From the IMG/VR virus record IMGVR_UViG_3300022845_000004, positions 1-58,889 of that record: a stretch of DNA of 58,889 nucleotides. The stretch is one strand, 5' to 3'. The notes beneath the pieces are model-generated. The model had not been told where the DNA came from. It saw only the letters and a list, made by a program, of their open reading frames with translations, and did no database searches. Below, one piece after another: positions 9,957 to 18,505 of the stretch. The stretch is from a virus. The position numbers and the translations under genes were made by a program. How positions within the stretch are numbered: position 1 is the first letter of the stretch; each line of letters opens with the position of its first letter.

Positions 9957-10374
9957 AGTTTGTAGAATCCCCTAATATGGTTTCTAGACTTGGTAGTGTT
10001 AGACTAATTGTGAAGTTTACTTCCTCTGGGGTTGATATTCCTATTTCGTAGAACTGTATCTTGATATTGTAAATTTTTTGAGCCGTATCATCAAAGAAGT
10101 ATGAGGTTGTTAGTAACTTGTTTCTAGGATCACCCGATTCATCTAAGATGAAAGTTCCTGTTGGTTGATCTAGTAGAGGTATAAGTTCCTCGGTTGACTG
10201 TAGATCATTACCAAAATCACATTCGATTTTCCATATTTTATTTAATGGTGTGAACCCAGATGTACATAGTGTCAGAGACAATGGGGAATACGAAGATATC
10301 GTAGAACCATCTGTTGAGTTATCTACCTGTATGGTCTGAGAATTAATCATTACATTGTGGTGACAATTAGCCAT
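9853..10374 (-). CDS. structural protein with PKD/Ig-like strand pattern
   Basis: 173 residues. The pattern SYSPLSLTLCTSGFTPLNKI ... WKIECDFGN resembles the start of a PKD/Ig-like sandwich, and the C-terminus (MFGVTDRLLYMFESQSPNYL) looks like a conserved end segment. It is the last gene of the minus-strand fibre/baseplate run and overlaps the plus-strand gene 9381-9956 tail-to-tail by 104 bp. Its start is overlapped by a tiny signal-peptide frame (10367-10438). A tail accessory role is inferred from context. Confidence 0.55.
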   Translation of the reverse strand: MANCHHNVMINSQTIQVDNSTDGSTISSYSPLSLTLCTSGFTPLNKIWKIECDFGNDLQSTEELIPLLDQPTGTFILDESGDPRNKLLTTSYFFDDTAQKIYNIKIQFYEIGISTPEEVNFTISLTLPSLETILGDSTNFKLVGSRMFGVTDRLLYMFESQSPNYLLPVLLEF

Positions 10375-10438
10375 GAGCCAGTCTTGCGTGCAGGGTGAGG
10401 GCCGCTAGGGCCGCGAGGAGTAGAGTTAGTTTTTTCAC
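10367..10438 (-). CDS. 23-residue signal-peptide-like ORF
   Basis: A GTG start overlaps the fibre stop (GTGA). The product has two Lys after the start, a long Leu/Ala core and a polar end (begins MKKLTLLLAALAALTLHA), a textbook secretion signal, then a stop at 10367. It is GC-rich like the fibre tip upstream and unlike the gene downstream, whose ATG it overlaps. It is probably a truncated remnant of a secreted protein gene brought in with the tip module, though a functional micropeptide is possible. Confidence 0.4.
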   Translation of the reverse strand: MKKLTLLLAALAALTLHARLAHG

Positions 10439-12600
10439 AGGGCGGATTTGATGTTAATATGTTGGATTGAAATAAATGTTGCCGTCGCGGGAGTTGGATT
10501 TACTGCCTCGGTGCAAAATCCATATTGCGAACCTGCGGAGTCTCCTGTCGGCCCACCAGAAAGAGCGGTTTGTTCCGCCCCGTTTACCCACCAGCGGGCG
10601 CCACCGGCCCCATCGGATGCAATTACAATGATGTTTTGTGTCGATGTCGTCATCGCAACCCCTGATCCTGCGGTGGTTTTTGTTGTGCCGTCGTGACAAA
10701 CAGCGAACAAGCTATTTGCAACAATTTCAAAACCAATGCCTTTAACGGCGAGACTCCCCCCAGCCCAAGTTGATGCCTGCGGGCCTAGATAATAGCGCAA
10801 GGTCCCCGCGCTTACTACTGGGTGCTGGAATCTGACACTCAGGACCGTGGCCTTGCTCCAGTTTTTAGTCGATCGCGATTTGGGTGATGCTGACAAATTG
10901 TTGTACGGTCCCAGCAGTGCCTGGCAGTTAGCGGCCCCGTCGGTAGTATTTAATGGCCGATAAACCCACGCGGGAACATCTACGGCTCCAGTGGTTATAC
11001 TCGGTGACGCTGCACCGCCAACAGCGGTCAGCATTGCTGTTGTGAAATTGTGTAGATCAATCTCCAGGTACCGGTTGCCTGCCATGTAGTCGTAGCGATT
11101 ATCCAATGCGCCGACATTAGCCAACCGATTGCTGCTCACATCCGTGGCATTTGCCGCCGTGACAGTCCCACCGATAACAAGATTTGCACTAAGCGTTGTG
11201 TTACCATCATTAGAGAAATGTGCAATATCATATAGTCCGGTAGATGCTTTAACCTTAACACCCTCAGATCCTAAACTTTGGATCGTGGTTGTTGATAGCA
11301 TTGGTGTTTGTGTTCCTTGTCCGACAGCAAGTTCATTGTTTATATAGGCATTGTGTCCTACGTATAGTGAGCTAGATGCTGTTATAGTTTGATCAACATA
11401 TAGGGAACTTAATGCACTAATGCTTCCGACAACCGTTAGTGCCATATTTGGATTATCTGTTCCGATACCCACCCATCCCGGTTTTGTCGATTGACCCTCT
11501 ACGTAAAGAGCAACCAATCCTGCATCATCATAGAAACGTGCAATAGGTTCATCTCCGGTCTGTGTGACTGTTAGTGCAGGACCCGTTCCGGTATTAGTGA
11601 TAGACATCGCGCTAGTCACGGTTACGAACGTATCGAGATATGAAATATTACCAAGTGTTGATAAGTTCCCAAAAATTGTCAAATTGGAGTCCAATTTAAC
11701 TTCTTGGGTGATTCTAACATTGCCATCCAAAACGGTGCTTCCTTTGACTTCCAGTGCCGATGTTGGTGTATTATTGTTGATACCAACCCAACCGTGCATA
11801 ATATTTTTACCAAATGCTGTCGATAGGGGGATGTTTAAACTATATGATTCGATGCCAATTATTCCACCGTATGCCGAAATTGCTCGAATAGGGGAAGAAA
11901 CTTCTAGACCGATTTTAAGACCTCTGGCCGAGATAGCCTTATTTTCTGAAAATATATCAGCACCAACAAATCCAGAGTATGCCGAAATTGCTCTTATTGG
12001 TGATGCAACTTCTAAACCAATTAATGATCCGAATGCTGAAATTGCTCGGGTTGTTGAGTATGATTCTACACCTATAGCGTTTCCGATGGCATAAATGGCC
12101 TTATTAGGCGATTTAACATGTAAACCAATGGTTCCACCATATGATGATATGGAAATGTTATTAGAGTATGATTCTACCCCTATGACATTACCATTGGCGG
12201 ATATGGCTCTTACAGGAGAAGAAACTTCTAGACCGATTTTAAGACCTCTGGCCGAGATAGCCTTATTTTCTGAAAATATATCAGCACCGATAAAATTAGA
12301 GTATGCTGAAAGTGCTCTTACAGGAGAAGAAACTTCTAGACCGATTTTAAGACCTCTGGCTAAGATAGCCTTATTTTCTGAAAATATATCAGCACCAATA
12401 AATCCAGAGTATGCTGAAAGTGCTCTTACAGGTGATGCAACCGAAACTCCCAATTTTGGAGAATATGCCGATATTGCTAGATATTCTGAAAATACTTGTA
12501 TACCATTCTGTGTACCTGTAACATAAAGCCCCTGTTTCCCACCAATAGCACAGACTGCCGTGTTATTGGAATAAAAATGTGCTGCATATGCCGAAAGCAT
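10435..12600 (-). CDS. tail fibre with beta-helical repeats and GC-rich receptor-binding tip
   Basis: 721 residues from ATG 12600, although coding sequence clearly continues upstream (see 12601-12765). Residues ~1-270 are ~20-residue repeats of the type AISAYG..IG.E..S, typical of a trimeric beta-helical shaft. A middle region (WVGINNNTPTSALEVKGS) resembles fibre and chaperone-linked tip proteins. The last ~240 residues, WSKATVLSVRFQHP to the end, are compositionally different: Ala/Gly/Thr-rich and encoded by GC-rich DNA, with a lectin-like strand pattern. This is a modular fibre whose tip was replaced by horizontal exchange. It likely binds the host surface. Confidence 0.75.
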   Translation of the reverse strand: MLSAYAAHFYSNNTAVCAIGGKQGLYVTGTQNGIQVFSEYLAISAYSPKLGVSVASPVRALSAYSGFIGADIFSENKAILARGLKIGLEVSSPVRALSAYSNFIGADIFSENKAISARGLKIGLEVSSPVRAISANGNVIGVESYSNNISISSYGGTIGLHVKSPNKAIYAIGNAIGVESYSTTRAISAFGSLIGLEVASPIRAISAYSGFVGADIFSENKAISARGLKIGLEVSSPIRAISAYGGIIGIESYSLNIPLSTAFGKNIMHGWVGINNNTPTSALEVKGSTVLDGNVRITQEVKLDSNLTIFGNLSTLGNISYLDTFVTVTSAMSITNTGTGPALTVTQTGDEPIARFYDDAGLVALYVEGQSTKPGWVGIGTDNPNMALTVVGSISALSSLYVDQTITASSSLYVGHNAYINNELAVGQGTQTPMLSTTTIQSLGSEGVKVKASTGLYDIAHFSNDGNTTLSANLVIGGTVTAANATDVSSNRLANVGALDNRYDYMAGNRYLEIDLHNFTTAMLTAVGGAASPSITTGAVDVPAWVYRPLNTTDGAANCQALLGPYNNLSASPKSRSTKNWSKATVLSVRFQHPVVSAGTLRYYLGPQASTWAGGSLAVKGIGFEIVANSLFAVCHDGTTKTTAGSGVAMTTSTQNIIVIASDGAGGARWWVNGAEQTALSGGPTGDSAGSQYGFCTEAVNPTPATATFISIQHINIKSAL
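11891..11966 (-). repeat. fibre internal repeat, copy 1
   Basis: About 76 bp encoding ENKAISARGLKIGLEVSSP, nearly identical in DNA to the copies at 12214 and 12323. High DNA identity suggests recent duplication or gene conversion within the shaft. Confidence 0.75.
12214..12289 (-). repeat. fibre internal repeat, copy 2
   Basis: Second near-identical ~76 bp copy, lying 109 bp from copy 3 (in-frame spacing is not disturbed). Confidence 0.75.
12323..12398 (-). repeat. fibre internal repeat, copy 3
   Basis: Third near-identical ~76 bp copy; differs from copy 2 by one or two bases, encoding AILARG instead of AISARG. Confidence 0.75.
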
Positions 12601-12765
12601 TGCTACAGCCGATAATGACCCATTTAGGACGAATTCCCCTAAGAATGGTTGGCTCTGACTTGCTATTGGGTCATGTCCAGCACTCGGGTTATTCGGGTTT
12701 GTATATGTGTGATGGTCAACTCTGTGCCATCGATTATGAAAACGATTACTAATATATGTCTCTCT
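12601..12765 (-). other. 5' coding extension of the fibre gene without a standard start
   Basis: The fibre frame stays open upstream of ATG 12600 to a TGA at 12766-12768. The encoded segment (begins RETYISNRFHNRWHRVDHHT, later GHDPIASQSQPFLGEF) is strongly protein-like and would be the conserved baseplate-attachment N-terminus of such fibres. No ATG, GTG or TTG occurs in frame. Candidates are ATT at 12753, preceded by AAGAGAG at a suitable distance, or loss of one AT unit from the ACATATATT tract, which would put TTG at 12769 in frame. So the annotated 721-residue fibre may lack its first ~50 residues. Confidence 0.55.
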
Positions 12766-12774
12766 TCAAGCCAA

Positions 12775-12794
12775 TTATAATGTTACCATTATAA
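12775..12794 (-). other. 8-bp perfect hairpin with GTAA tetraloop
   Basis: TTATAATG-GTAA-CATTATAA on the minus strand: a perfect inverted repeat with a GNRA-type loop, just upstream of the fibre coding sequence. No U-run follows, so it is more likely an mRNA leader structure than a terminator. The rest of 12795-12900 holds no gene that I can support. Confidence 0.5.
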
Positions 12795-12900
12795 AGAACC
12801 AAACTTTACGAAAGTGCAGTTACTATTTTGGAGTGATTTTAAATATTTATCATATTAGATGTTTTTTGATGAATATATTTTTAACTTTGGAATTAACCAA

Positions 12901-15900
12901 TTACATTAAAGGTGATATAACACTATTACAACATCCAGATTTTGCATCTTTCCATGCCTTTGTCGGTGCATAACTGACCCCGAAAGATGTTTTTAGTTCA
13001 GCATATGTAATTGGGTTGATATTGCACAATTTGATAACTGGCAACGATAGGTTGTAACAACTCATAGCCTTCCACGACCAACAAAATATATTTTGACACC
13101 CATTGTCTGTTGCCGAGTTGATTGTTTTTATGTTTAAGAATTGTCTCAACAATTCTATTGCATCATAAATTTTTTCAAGTTCTCGATTAAACACTTGGGG
13201 TATATGCAACTCATTTACCCCAACTCTAACATTTTCGATCTCAACATCATTCGAAAACACAGGTCTTTCTGATACCTTTACCGGATATTTGGCATAATAA
13301 GTAACCGACCCTACAGATGTGGTCTCTGTTGCTAAAACCATTTTAGATTCGATAGAATTTCTAAATTTTTTTACATTTTGAACGGTTCGTTGAAACGATC
13401 TATTATAGTTAGCATCAGATGCAAATTCGTCAGATATTAACAACTGTTTATCAAGATTCCATATCGATACATCTATATCATTACCAATTTTAAAGATGCT
13501 AACAAGGTCCACCCATTTTAACATATATTTTGGATAAACACTAAACATATTTCTACCATCACCGATAACTGTTCTTATAGTTCCTGTTGGTATATTGGTG
13601 ATTCCGATGTAAACACCCGACGAAGAAAATTTATATACACCAGTTGGTGTTGAGACGTAGAAAAATTCACCAATATTATCAAATGATAAATCTGATATAT
13701 CGGTCCCTGTTATATTAGATATGTTTATAACATCAAAAACCTCATCTGGTGTATCTAATATATATACAGAACCACTCTTGGTTGCTACATACAATAAACC
13801 GTTGGGGTGAACATCAAAAGTTTCGATCTGATCAGACGAAAACATATCAACATAAAAGGTATCAACCCATGTCAATTCTCCTGTGAATTTTTTGATACAG
13901 TAGTTGTTATAATCCAGAACATATACATAATTCCCTCTATACACAATTTTATCAGGATTATTAAATCTATTTGTGCTCTTTTTATCACCAAATCCGCCAA
14001 TATCTAAGGTATCAAAAATGTAAGAGTATTCGGAAATTTCTAAATCGACCTTGTGGATTTTATTATTTAGATTATCAGATATATATAAAACCGTTCCATC
14101 AGAATTGGATGAAATATTTTTTAGATTTTTGAAATTGGATCTAAAAATGTCATAATTTATAAAACTAACCTCTTGTGGATTTTTACCCGAACGAAAATAT
14201 TTCAAGTCACCATCGTCGATTACGACATAATCACCGTTCGAACGTATTTCAGAAAAATCTTGTATATTTTTAAAATATGTTTTTCCGATTGATACTGCAT
14301 AATCAAAATTTGCATAAATATCTAAATTGTAATCTAGTGTGTGCCACTGAACACCTTCGGATTGGTTATACACATCGGTTCCCAACCATCCAAAGATATT
14401 TGATGGTGATTCGGTGTTGATAGTTTTCGAATTATTTTTTAGATAATCTAGATTATTTTGTAATCGGGTGATTGCGGAATTGAAAATATCAACATTACCA
14501 AATTCGTTGGGTTGGATATATACCTGATCTAGTGTATATGGTAAACTTAAAATATTTTCGTCTAAAAATCTAATATCATCTTGGTTAAATTCGACCCATT
14601 CGTTTAATATAGTTATCGGTTGGTTATTTACATAAACAATTTTGGAACCGTCTGTATATATTGAACTAATAGTTATATTGTAAGATCCTTCAATCAAATA
14701 CTTATGAGAAATCGAATCACCCAAATTGAAAAGATTTTCACCAGAACCATCACCAAAATCTAAATTATAATTCTGTATGGAACCCGAATCTATTAGGTAA
14801 TAATTTTCAATTTCTACATTAATGGCATTACCAGTTAAAGAATAGTAGTCAGAAACATATATATTGGCTTTATCGGAAGTTGTATATGCAAAAAATGTTT
14901 CTATATGATTAGATGACACGTTTTCATATATCGATGACCATAATGCCTTTGGTTTATTATATGAAGGATAGTTCGCAAATGTCGTCTCTGGAATAGTCTT
15001 AATAATATTAGCAGAAGCTGTTAAATATAGGGTATTTAGAGATTTATCACTAATATATAATGGATTAAATGGATCACCAATATATAAAGAGAATGGAACA
15101 ACGACGCCATTTTGAGCAGGAACCGTTGCTTCGGATACCCAATACGTTGACGAAAGTTTGTAGGTTATAGTCCCACCAATTGGCTGTGTAGGACTCTCAA
15201 ATGGGTTAGTGCTAATTGCTTGTTGAATCGTGATGTATCGATTGGTTGATACATCTAAACTAGTTACAGTGGCCGAAAAAGAAAATGTACAAGAAGTGTA
15301 AGGAACAATTTTGGGAGATACTTGAAATTGTTGAGAATTTCCAATGGTTATAGGCGTTGTCTTGGCAGTGAGGTTAAAGTTGTTGGTGAATAATCCATTA
15401 ACACCAGATGCTTTGTAGAAAATACCATTTGTCTCTGGAAATTCTAAACCAAATGCCGTTAAAGATATTGATAGACCGTCCGCAGATTTTAGATCGGTAC
15501 TATAAGGAATCAATGCTAATGATATTGATGATGTTTTATTCCCAATGGAATAATTGTATTTGTCAAATCCATGGGTCTTGTTAGCAGATAACCAAAAACC
15601 ATACGTATTGTCGGTAGTATTTTGATAAGATGTTGGTGCCAAAGAATTTGTGTAATTCGATGCATCCGAAATTGTTAGATTTCTACCAGAATTCCAGAAA
15701 AACTCTGGATATACATTGAATACCAACGGATTATTAAATTCGGCCAATGGAATTGTATATATAGTAAATGTTTTAGAAATATTGTGTGGGTTTATCCATC
15801 CAGGTGCGATACAATTCAATGCACTTAGAGTTACATATGTAACTCTTGCTCCGGTGATATTGTGGTACATCGTGGGCGTTCCACTCAAAGAAGATAGGGT

Positions 15901-18483
15901 TACAAGACTATCCTTAACATTCCAAACCAACTGAGCATTAGTATTGGGTTGTTGTATATCATTATTAGCAACAAATTTATATTTAGATGTAATATCTAAT
16001 GGTCTGGTCATTACATCACTAGTTTTTGTGAATGCAATTGGAGAACTGGTGATGTTTGGGTAATATGTGTAAAAATCTGCCGAAATCACCGACGAATCTG
16101 GAAAAGAATCAACATCGAAGAAATATTCTCCGGTTATGGGTTTACTGGCAGTAAAACATGATAAAGTATATTTAACCCTATGATTTACCGGATAGAAATT
16201 ATCGGTAACGGGTTTAACGAATACCTCAATAGCACTTAAATTGTTGGATATACCAAAATCACCATATTCAAATCTATTACCGTTGAATAATAAGATGGAA
16301 CTTATGGGTTGATTGATTGGGTTACTTACATTATCATATTCCCATGTCCAGAACATCGTTAGATCGTTTGGTATCGGGTATATGTTATTACCATACGGGA
16401 TTCCTGCGGAAAGTGAGATATTTCTAACAGTGTCGAGATTGTTTAAACTTTTTATAGGATTTATGAAAAATTTACCTTCTCGGAAAATATCAAACACCGA
16501 AGATGTGGATGATAATAAAGATACTTCGTTATATTTTTGAGATGACAATTTAGTAATTGCCGTGGTTGGACCGTAACCAGACAACATAATGCTCCATGTG
16601 TCGGAACCGAATAATACTGCGCTATTAGCTGGCAATAATGTATAGGTGTTATCTTGGTTTATAGTGTATATTTGAAACGCTCTATTGGTTGGCTCATATG
16701 ACCAGCTAATATACGATCCCGATAGATCCCTCAGTGGAAAATCACTTAAACTGGTTAAGTGCCCGACGGTAGTTTTCATGTAATCCGATCCCTCTTCAAT
16801 TAAATTTTGGAAAATTTTAACATTTGGAACAATTTCATTACTCACCCCATTAGCAAGGACGACTTTGGTTCTATAATAAGAATCTAAGAATCCGGCATAT
16901 GTTGATAAATGAGATGTTAAGCTGATGTTAATCTCTCCCAATGGAGAATTTGGATAAAAAATTCTTAATCGAGAACCTTCGTTGGCAGGAACCCATTGTG
17001 GATTGGTTATGCTATAAGGAGTTTCGCTATTACCATAATAACATGATAGATATGGGACGAATTCGTCGTATACATCGAAAAACTCAAATTTGATCATATC
17101 AGATTGTCCATATGATTCTAAATCGAGATTCATTAGCCCAAATTCCGACATAAGATAAGTTGAAAGGACTACTGTATCACTAGTGATGCTGACAATTTTA
17201 GATGATAGGTCGAATAATAACGAACTTTCTTCGGTAAATTTAGAGAAATTTATATTATCCGCAAATTTGAGATTGTAAGAATAATGATGTGGTGGGTGCG
17301 TTGTCTCCCAGACTGTTGTGTCTGCTCCAATCGATGACGCAGATGCCGACATGAAAATATTAGGAATATTTGCATTTGTAAAACTCGCGATAGTAGAATT
17401 CACCGTTTCTAGAGTGTTTCTGAACACCGGAGAGTCTGATATATATTTTACGCCCAAATGAGTCGCATTTACCCCCGACACGTTCAGTATAGGATCGCGA
17501 GTGTCGATGTAAAAATTTGCATAATATTTGAAATTTGTCGAATCTACATCTATAATAGAACTCAACATACAATTTTGACTAGCATTAATAGGCAAATTCG
17601 AATTAGCTGCTGATTGGAGCATGTAAAATGATTGAATCTGTGGCGATGCTGTTAAATCCGTGAAAAATAATGAAGAATCGAAATCATAATATCTACGATC
17701 ATTTTTAAAAATAACCGGATCACCTATTGTTTCGTAAGTTCCATCCAAATCATAATACCCATGAATGTTTGTGAGACTGACGGAATCCATTTTAATCTTA
17801 GAACCGTTAGATTCTAACATACTATTATGATAAATCGGATTATAATCGTATGTATAGTTAATTACGGGACGACTCGAAAACTTTTGAACCGCCGATAGGC
17901 TATATGATAAAAAAACACTTTGGGATAGTGGTATTTCTACTTTATTATCAAAGTTTTCAAAATACTTTTGGTTGATGTCTAAGGCACATACCGATAATCC
18001 GTTAGTTGTGAAGTATAAAGGAGTTGCGCTCAACAATATAGCAGATGTTTTCAACGACCATCCTGCTACTGTTTTTGCTACGCTAATAGGTTTTAGAAAT
18101 AATCGCGTGGGGTAAAGAACATATCCGATCAACCTTTCACCCGGATCTAGGTTTATGTAAAATATGTTAACAATTCTACCATTGAATATTTTTCGAATTG
18201 ATGTTGGTGACCAATATAAAGTGTCACCCGTCGATATGTCTAATTTAAACTTATAATCTATCGGTGAAAATGTCGTATTTACGCTTCCGTAATTATAATC
18301 GGTGAAATTATTATCTAATTTTCCAAACTGGTGACCGATGTTTTGAGGAGATAGAAATTTATTTTGATACGGAACAATCCCTAACAATGGATCGAATATA
18401 TTATGATCCAATTTAATAGAATATTGTTCATTTGGCCAATTTCCTATCTGTTTAATTGTATATGCTTGTTCAGACGGTCCCAT
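12901..18483 (-). CDS. giant 1860-residue tail/baseplate adhesin with PKD domain and beta-propeller
   Basis: The largest gene here. The N-terminal 1200 residues are Ser/Thr/Asn-rich repeated beta-sandwich material with many SAS/LSA segments. A PKD domain lies near residues 1235-1290 (LDFGDGSGENLF, HKYLIEGSYNITI). A propeller-like region at ~1395-1640 has blades such as GTVLYISDNLNNKIHKVD and RGNYVYVLDYNNYCIKKF. The C-terminal ~60 residues hold six Cys. ATG 18483 is supported by ATAAGTA 12 nt upstream. It follows gp6, gp25 and a second PKD/propeller protein in the baseplate block, suggesting a baseplate-attached host-binding fibre. Confidence 0.75.
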   Translation of the reverse strand: MGPSEQAYTIKQIGNWPNEQYSIKLDHNIFDPLLGIVPYQNKFLSPQNIGHQFGKLDNNFTDYNYGSVNTTFSPIDYKFKLDISTGDTLYWSPTSIRKIFNGRIVNIFYINLDPGERLIGYVLYPTRLFLKPISVAKTVAGWSLKTSAILLSATPLYFTTNGLSVCALDINQKYFENFDNKVEIPLSQSVFLSYSLSAVQKFSSRPVINYTYDYNPIYHNSMLESNGSKIKMDSVSLTNIHGYYDLDGTYETIGDPVIFKNDRRYYDFDSSLFFTDLTASPQIQSFYMLQSAANSNLPINASQNCMLSSIIDVDSTNFKYYANFYIDTRDPILNVSGVNATHLGVKYISDSPVFRNTLETVNSTIASFTNANIPNIFMSASASSIGADTTVWETTHPPHHYSYNLKFADNINFSKFTEESSLLFDLSSKIVSITSDTVVLSTYLMSEFGLMNLDLESYGQSDMIKFEFFDVYDEFVPYLSCYYGNSETPYSITNPQWVPANEGSRLRIFYPNSPLGEINISLTSHLSTYAGFLDSYYRTKVVLANGVSNEIVPNVKIFQNLIEEGSDYMKTTVGHLTSLSDFPLRDLSGSYISWSYEPTNRAFQIYTINQDNTYTLLPANSAVLFGSDTWSIMLSGYGPTTAITKLSSQKYNEVSLLSSTSSVFDIFREGKFFINPIKSLNNLDTVRNISLSAGIPYGNNIYPIPNDLTMFWTWEYDNVSNPINQPISSILLFNGNRFEYGDFGISNNLSAIEVFVKPVTDNFYPVNHRVKYTLSCFTASKPITGEYFFDVDSFPDSSVISADFYTYYPNITSSPIAFTKTSDVMTRPLDITSKYKFVANNDIQQPNTNAQLVWNVKDSLVTLSSLSGTPTMYHNITGARVTYVTLSALNCIAPGWINPHNISKTFTIYTIPLAEFNNPLVFNVYPEFFWNSGRNLTISDASNYTNSLAPTSYQNTTDNTYGFWLSANKTHGFDKYNYSIGNKTSSISLALIPYSTDLKSADGLSISLTAFGLEFPETNGIFYKASGVNGLFTNNFNLTAKTTPITIGNSQQFQVSPKIVPYTSCTFSFSATVTSLDVSTNRYITIQQAISTNPFESPTQPIGGTITYKLSSTYWVSEATVPAQNGVVVPFSLYIGDPFNPLYISDKSLNTLYLTASANIIKTIPETTFANYPSYNKPKALWSSIYENVSSNHIETFFAYTTSDKANIYVSDYYSLTGNAINVEIENYYLIDSGSIQNYNLDFGDGSGENLFNLGDSISHKYLIEGSYNITISSIYTDGSKIVYVNNQPITILNEWVEFNQDDIRFLDENILSLPYTLDQVYIQPNEFGNVDIFNSAITRLQNNLDYLKNNSKTINTESPSNIFGWLGTDVYNQSEGVQWHTLDYNLDIYANFDYAVSIGKTYFKNIQDFSEIRSNGDYVVIDDGDLKYFRSGKNPQEVSFINYDIFRSNFKNLKNISSNSDGTVLYISDNLNNKIHKVDLEISEYSYIFDTLDIGGFGDKKSTNRFNNPDKIVYRGNYVYVLDYNNYCIKKFTGELTWVDTFYVDMFSSDQIETFDVHPNGLLYVATKSGSVYILDTPDEVFDVINISNITGTDISDLSFDNIGEFFYVSTPTGVYKFSSSGVYIGITNIPTGTIRTVIGDGRNMFSVYPKYMLKWVDLVSIFKIGNDIDVSIWNLDKQLLISDEFASDANYNRSFQRTVQNVKKFRNSIESKMVLATETTSVGSVTYYAKYPVKVSERPVFSNDVEIENVRVGVNELHIPQVFNRELEKIYDAIELLRQFLNIKTINSATDNGCQNIFCWSWKAMSCYNLSLPVIKLCNINPITYAELKTSFGVSYAPTKAWKDAKSGCCNSVISPLM

Positions 18484-18495
18484 TTGTTATATAAT

Positions 18496-18502
18496 TACTT
18501 AT
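18496..18502 (-). promoter_or_regulatory. late promoter ATAAGTA
   Basis: ATAAGTA ends 12 nt before ATG 18483; no Shine-Dalgarno between them. Confidence 0.6.
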
Positions 18503-18505
18503 TTG

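Noticed and set aside
11891-12398. CRISPR-like array
   Set aside because: Repeats are coding, in frame, of varied spacing and lack unique spacers.
10448-12526. Several plus-strand ORFs opposite the tail fibre
   Set aside because: Shadows of a repetitive gene; their repeats are the reverse complement of fibre repeats and they have no promoters.
12590-12610. Apparent frameshift between the fibre N-terminal segment and the rest of the fibre
   Set aside because: On a second reading with the correct base at 12601 the two parts are in the same frame; only the start codon is missing.
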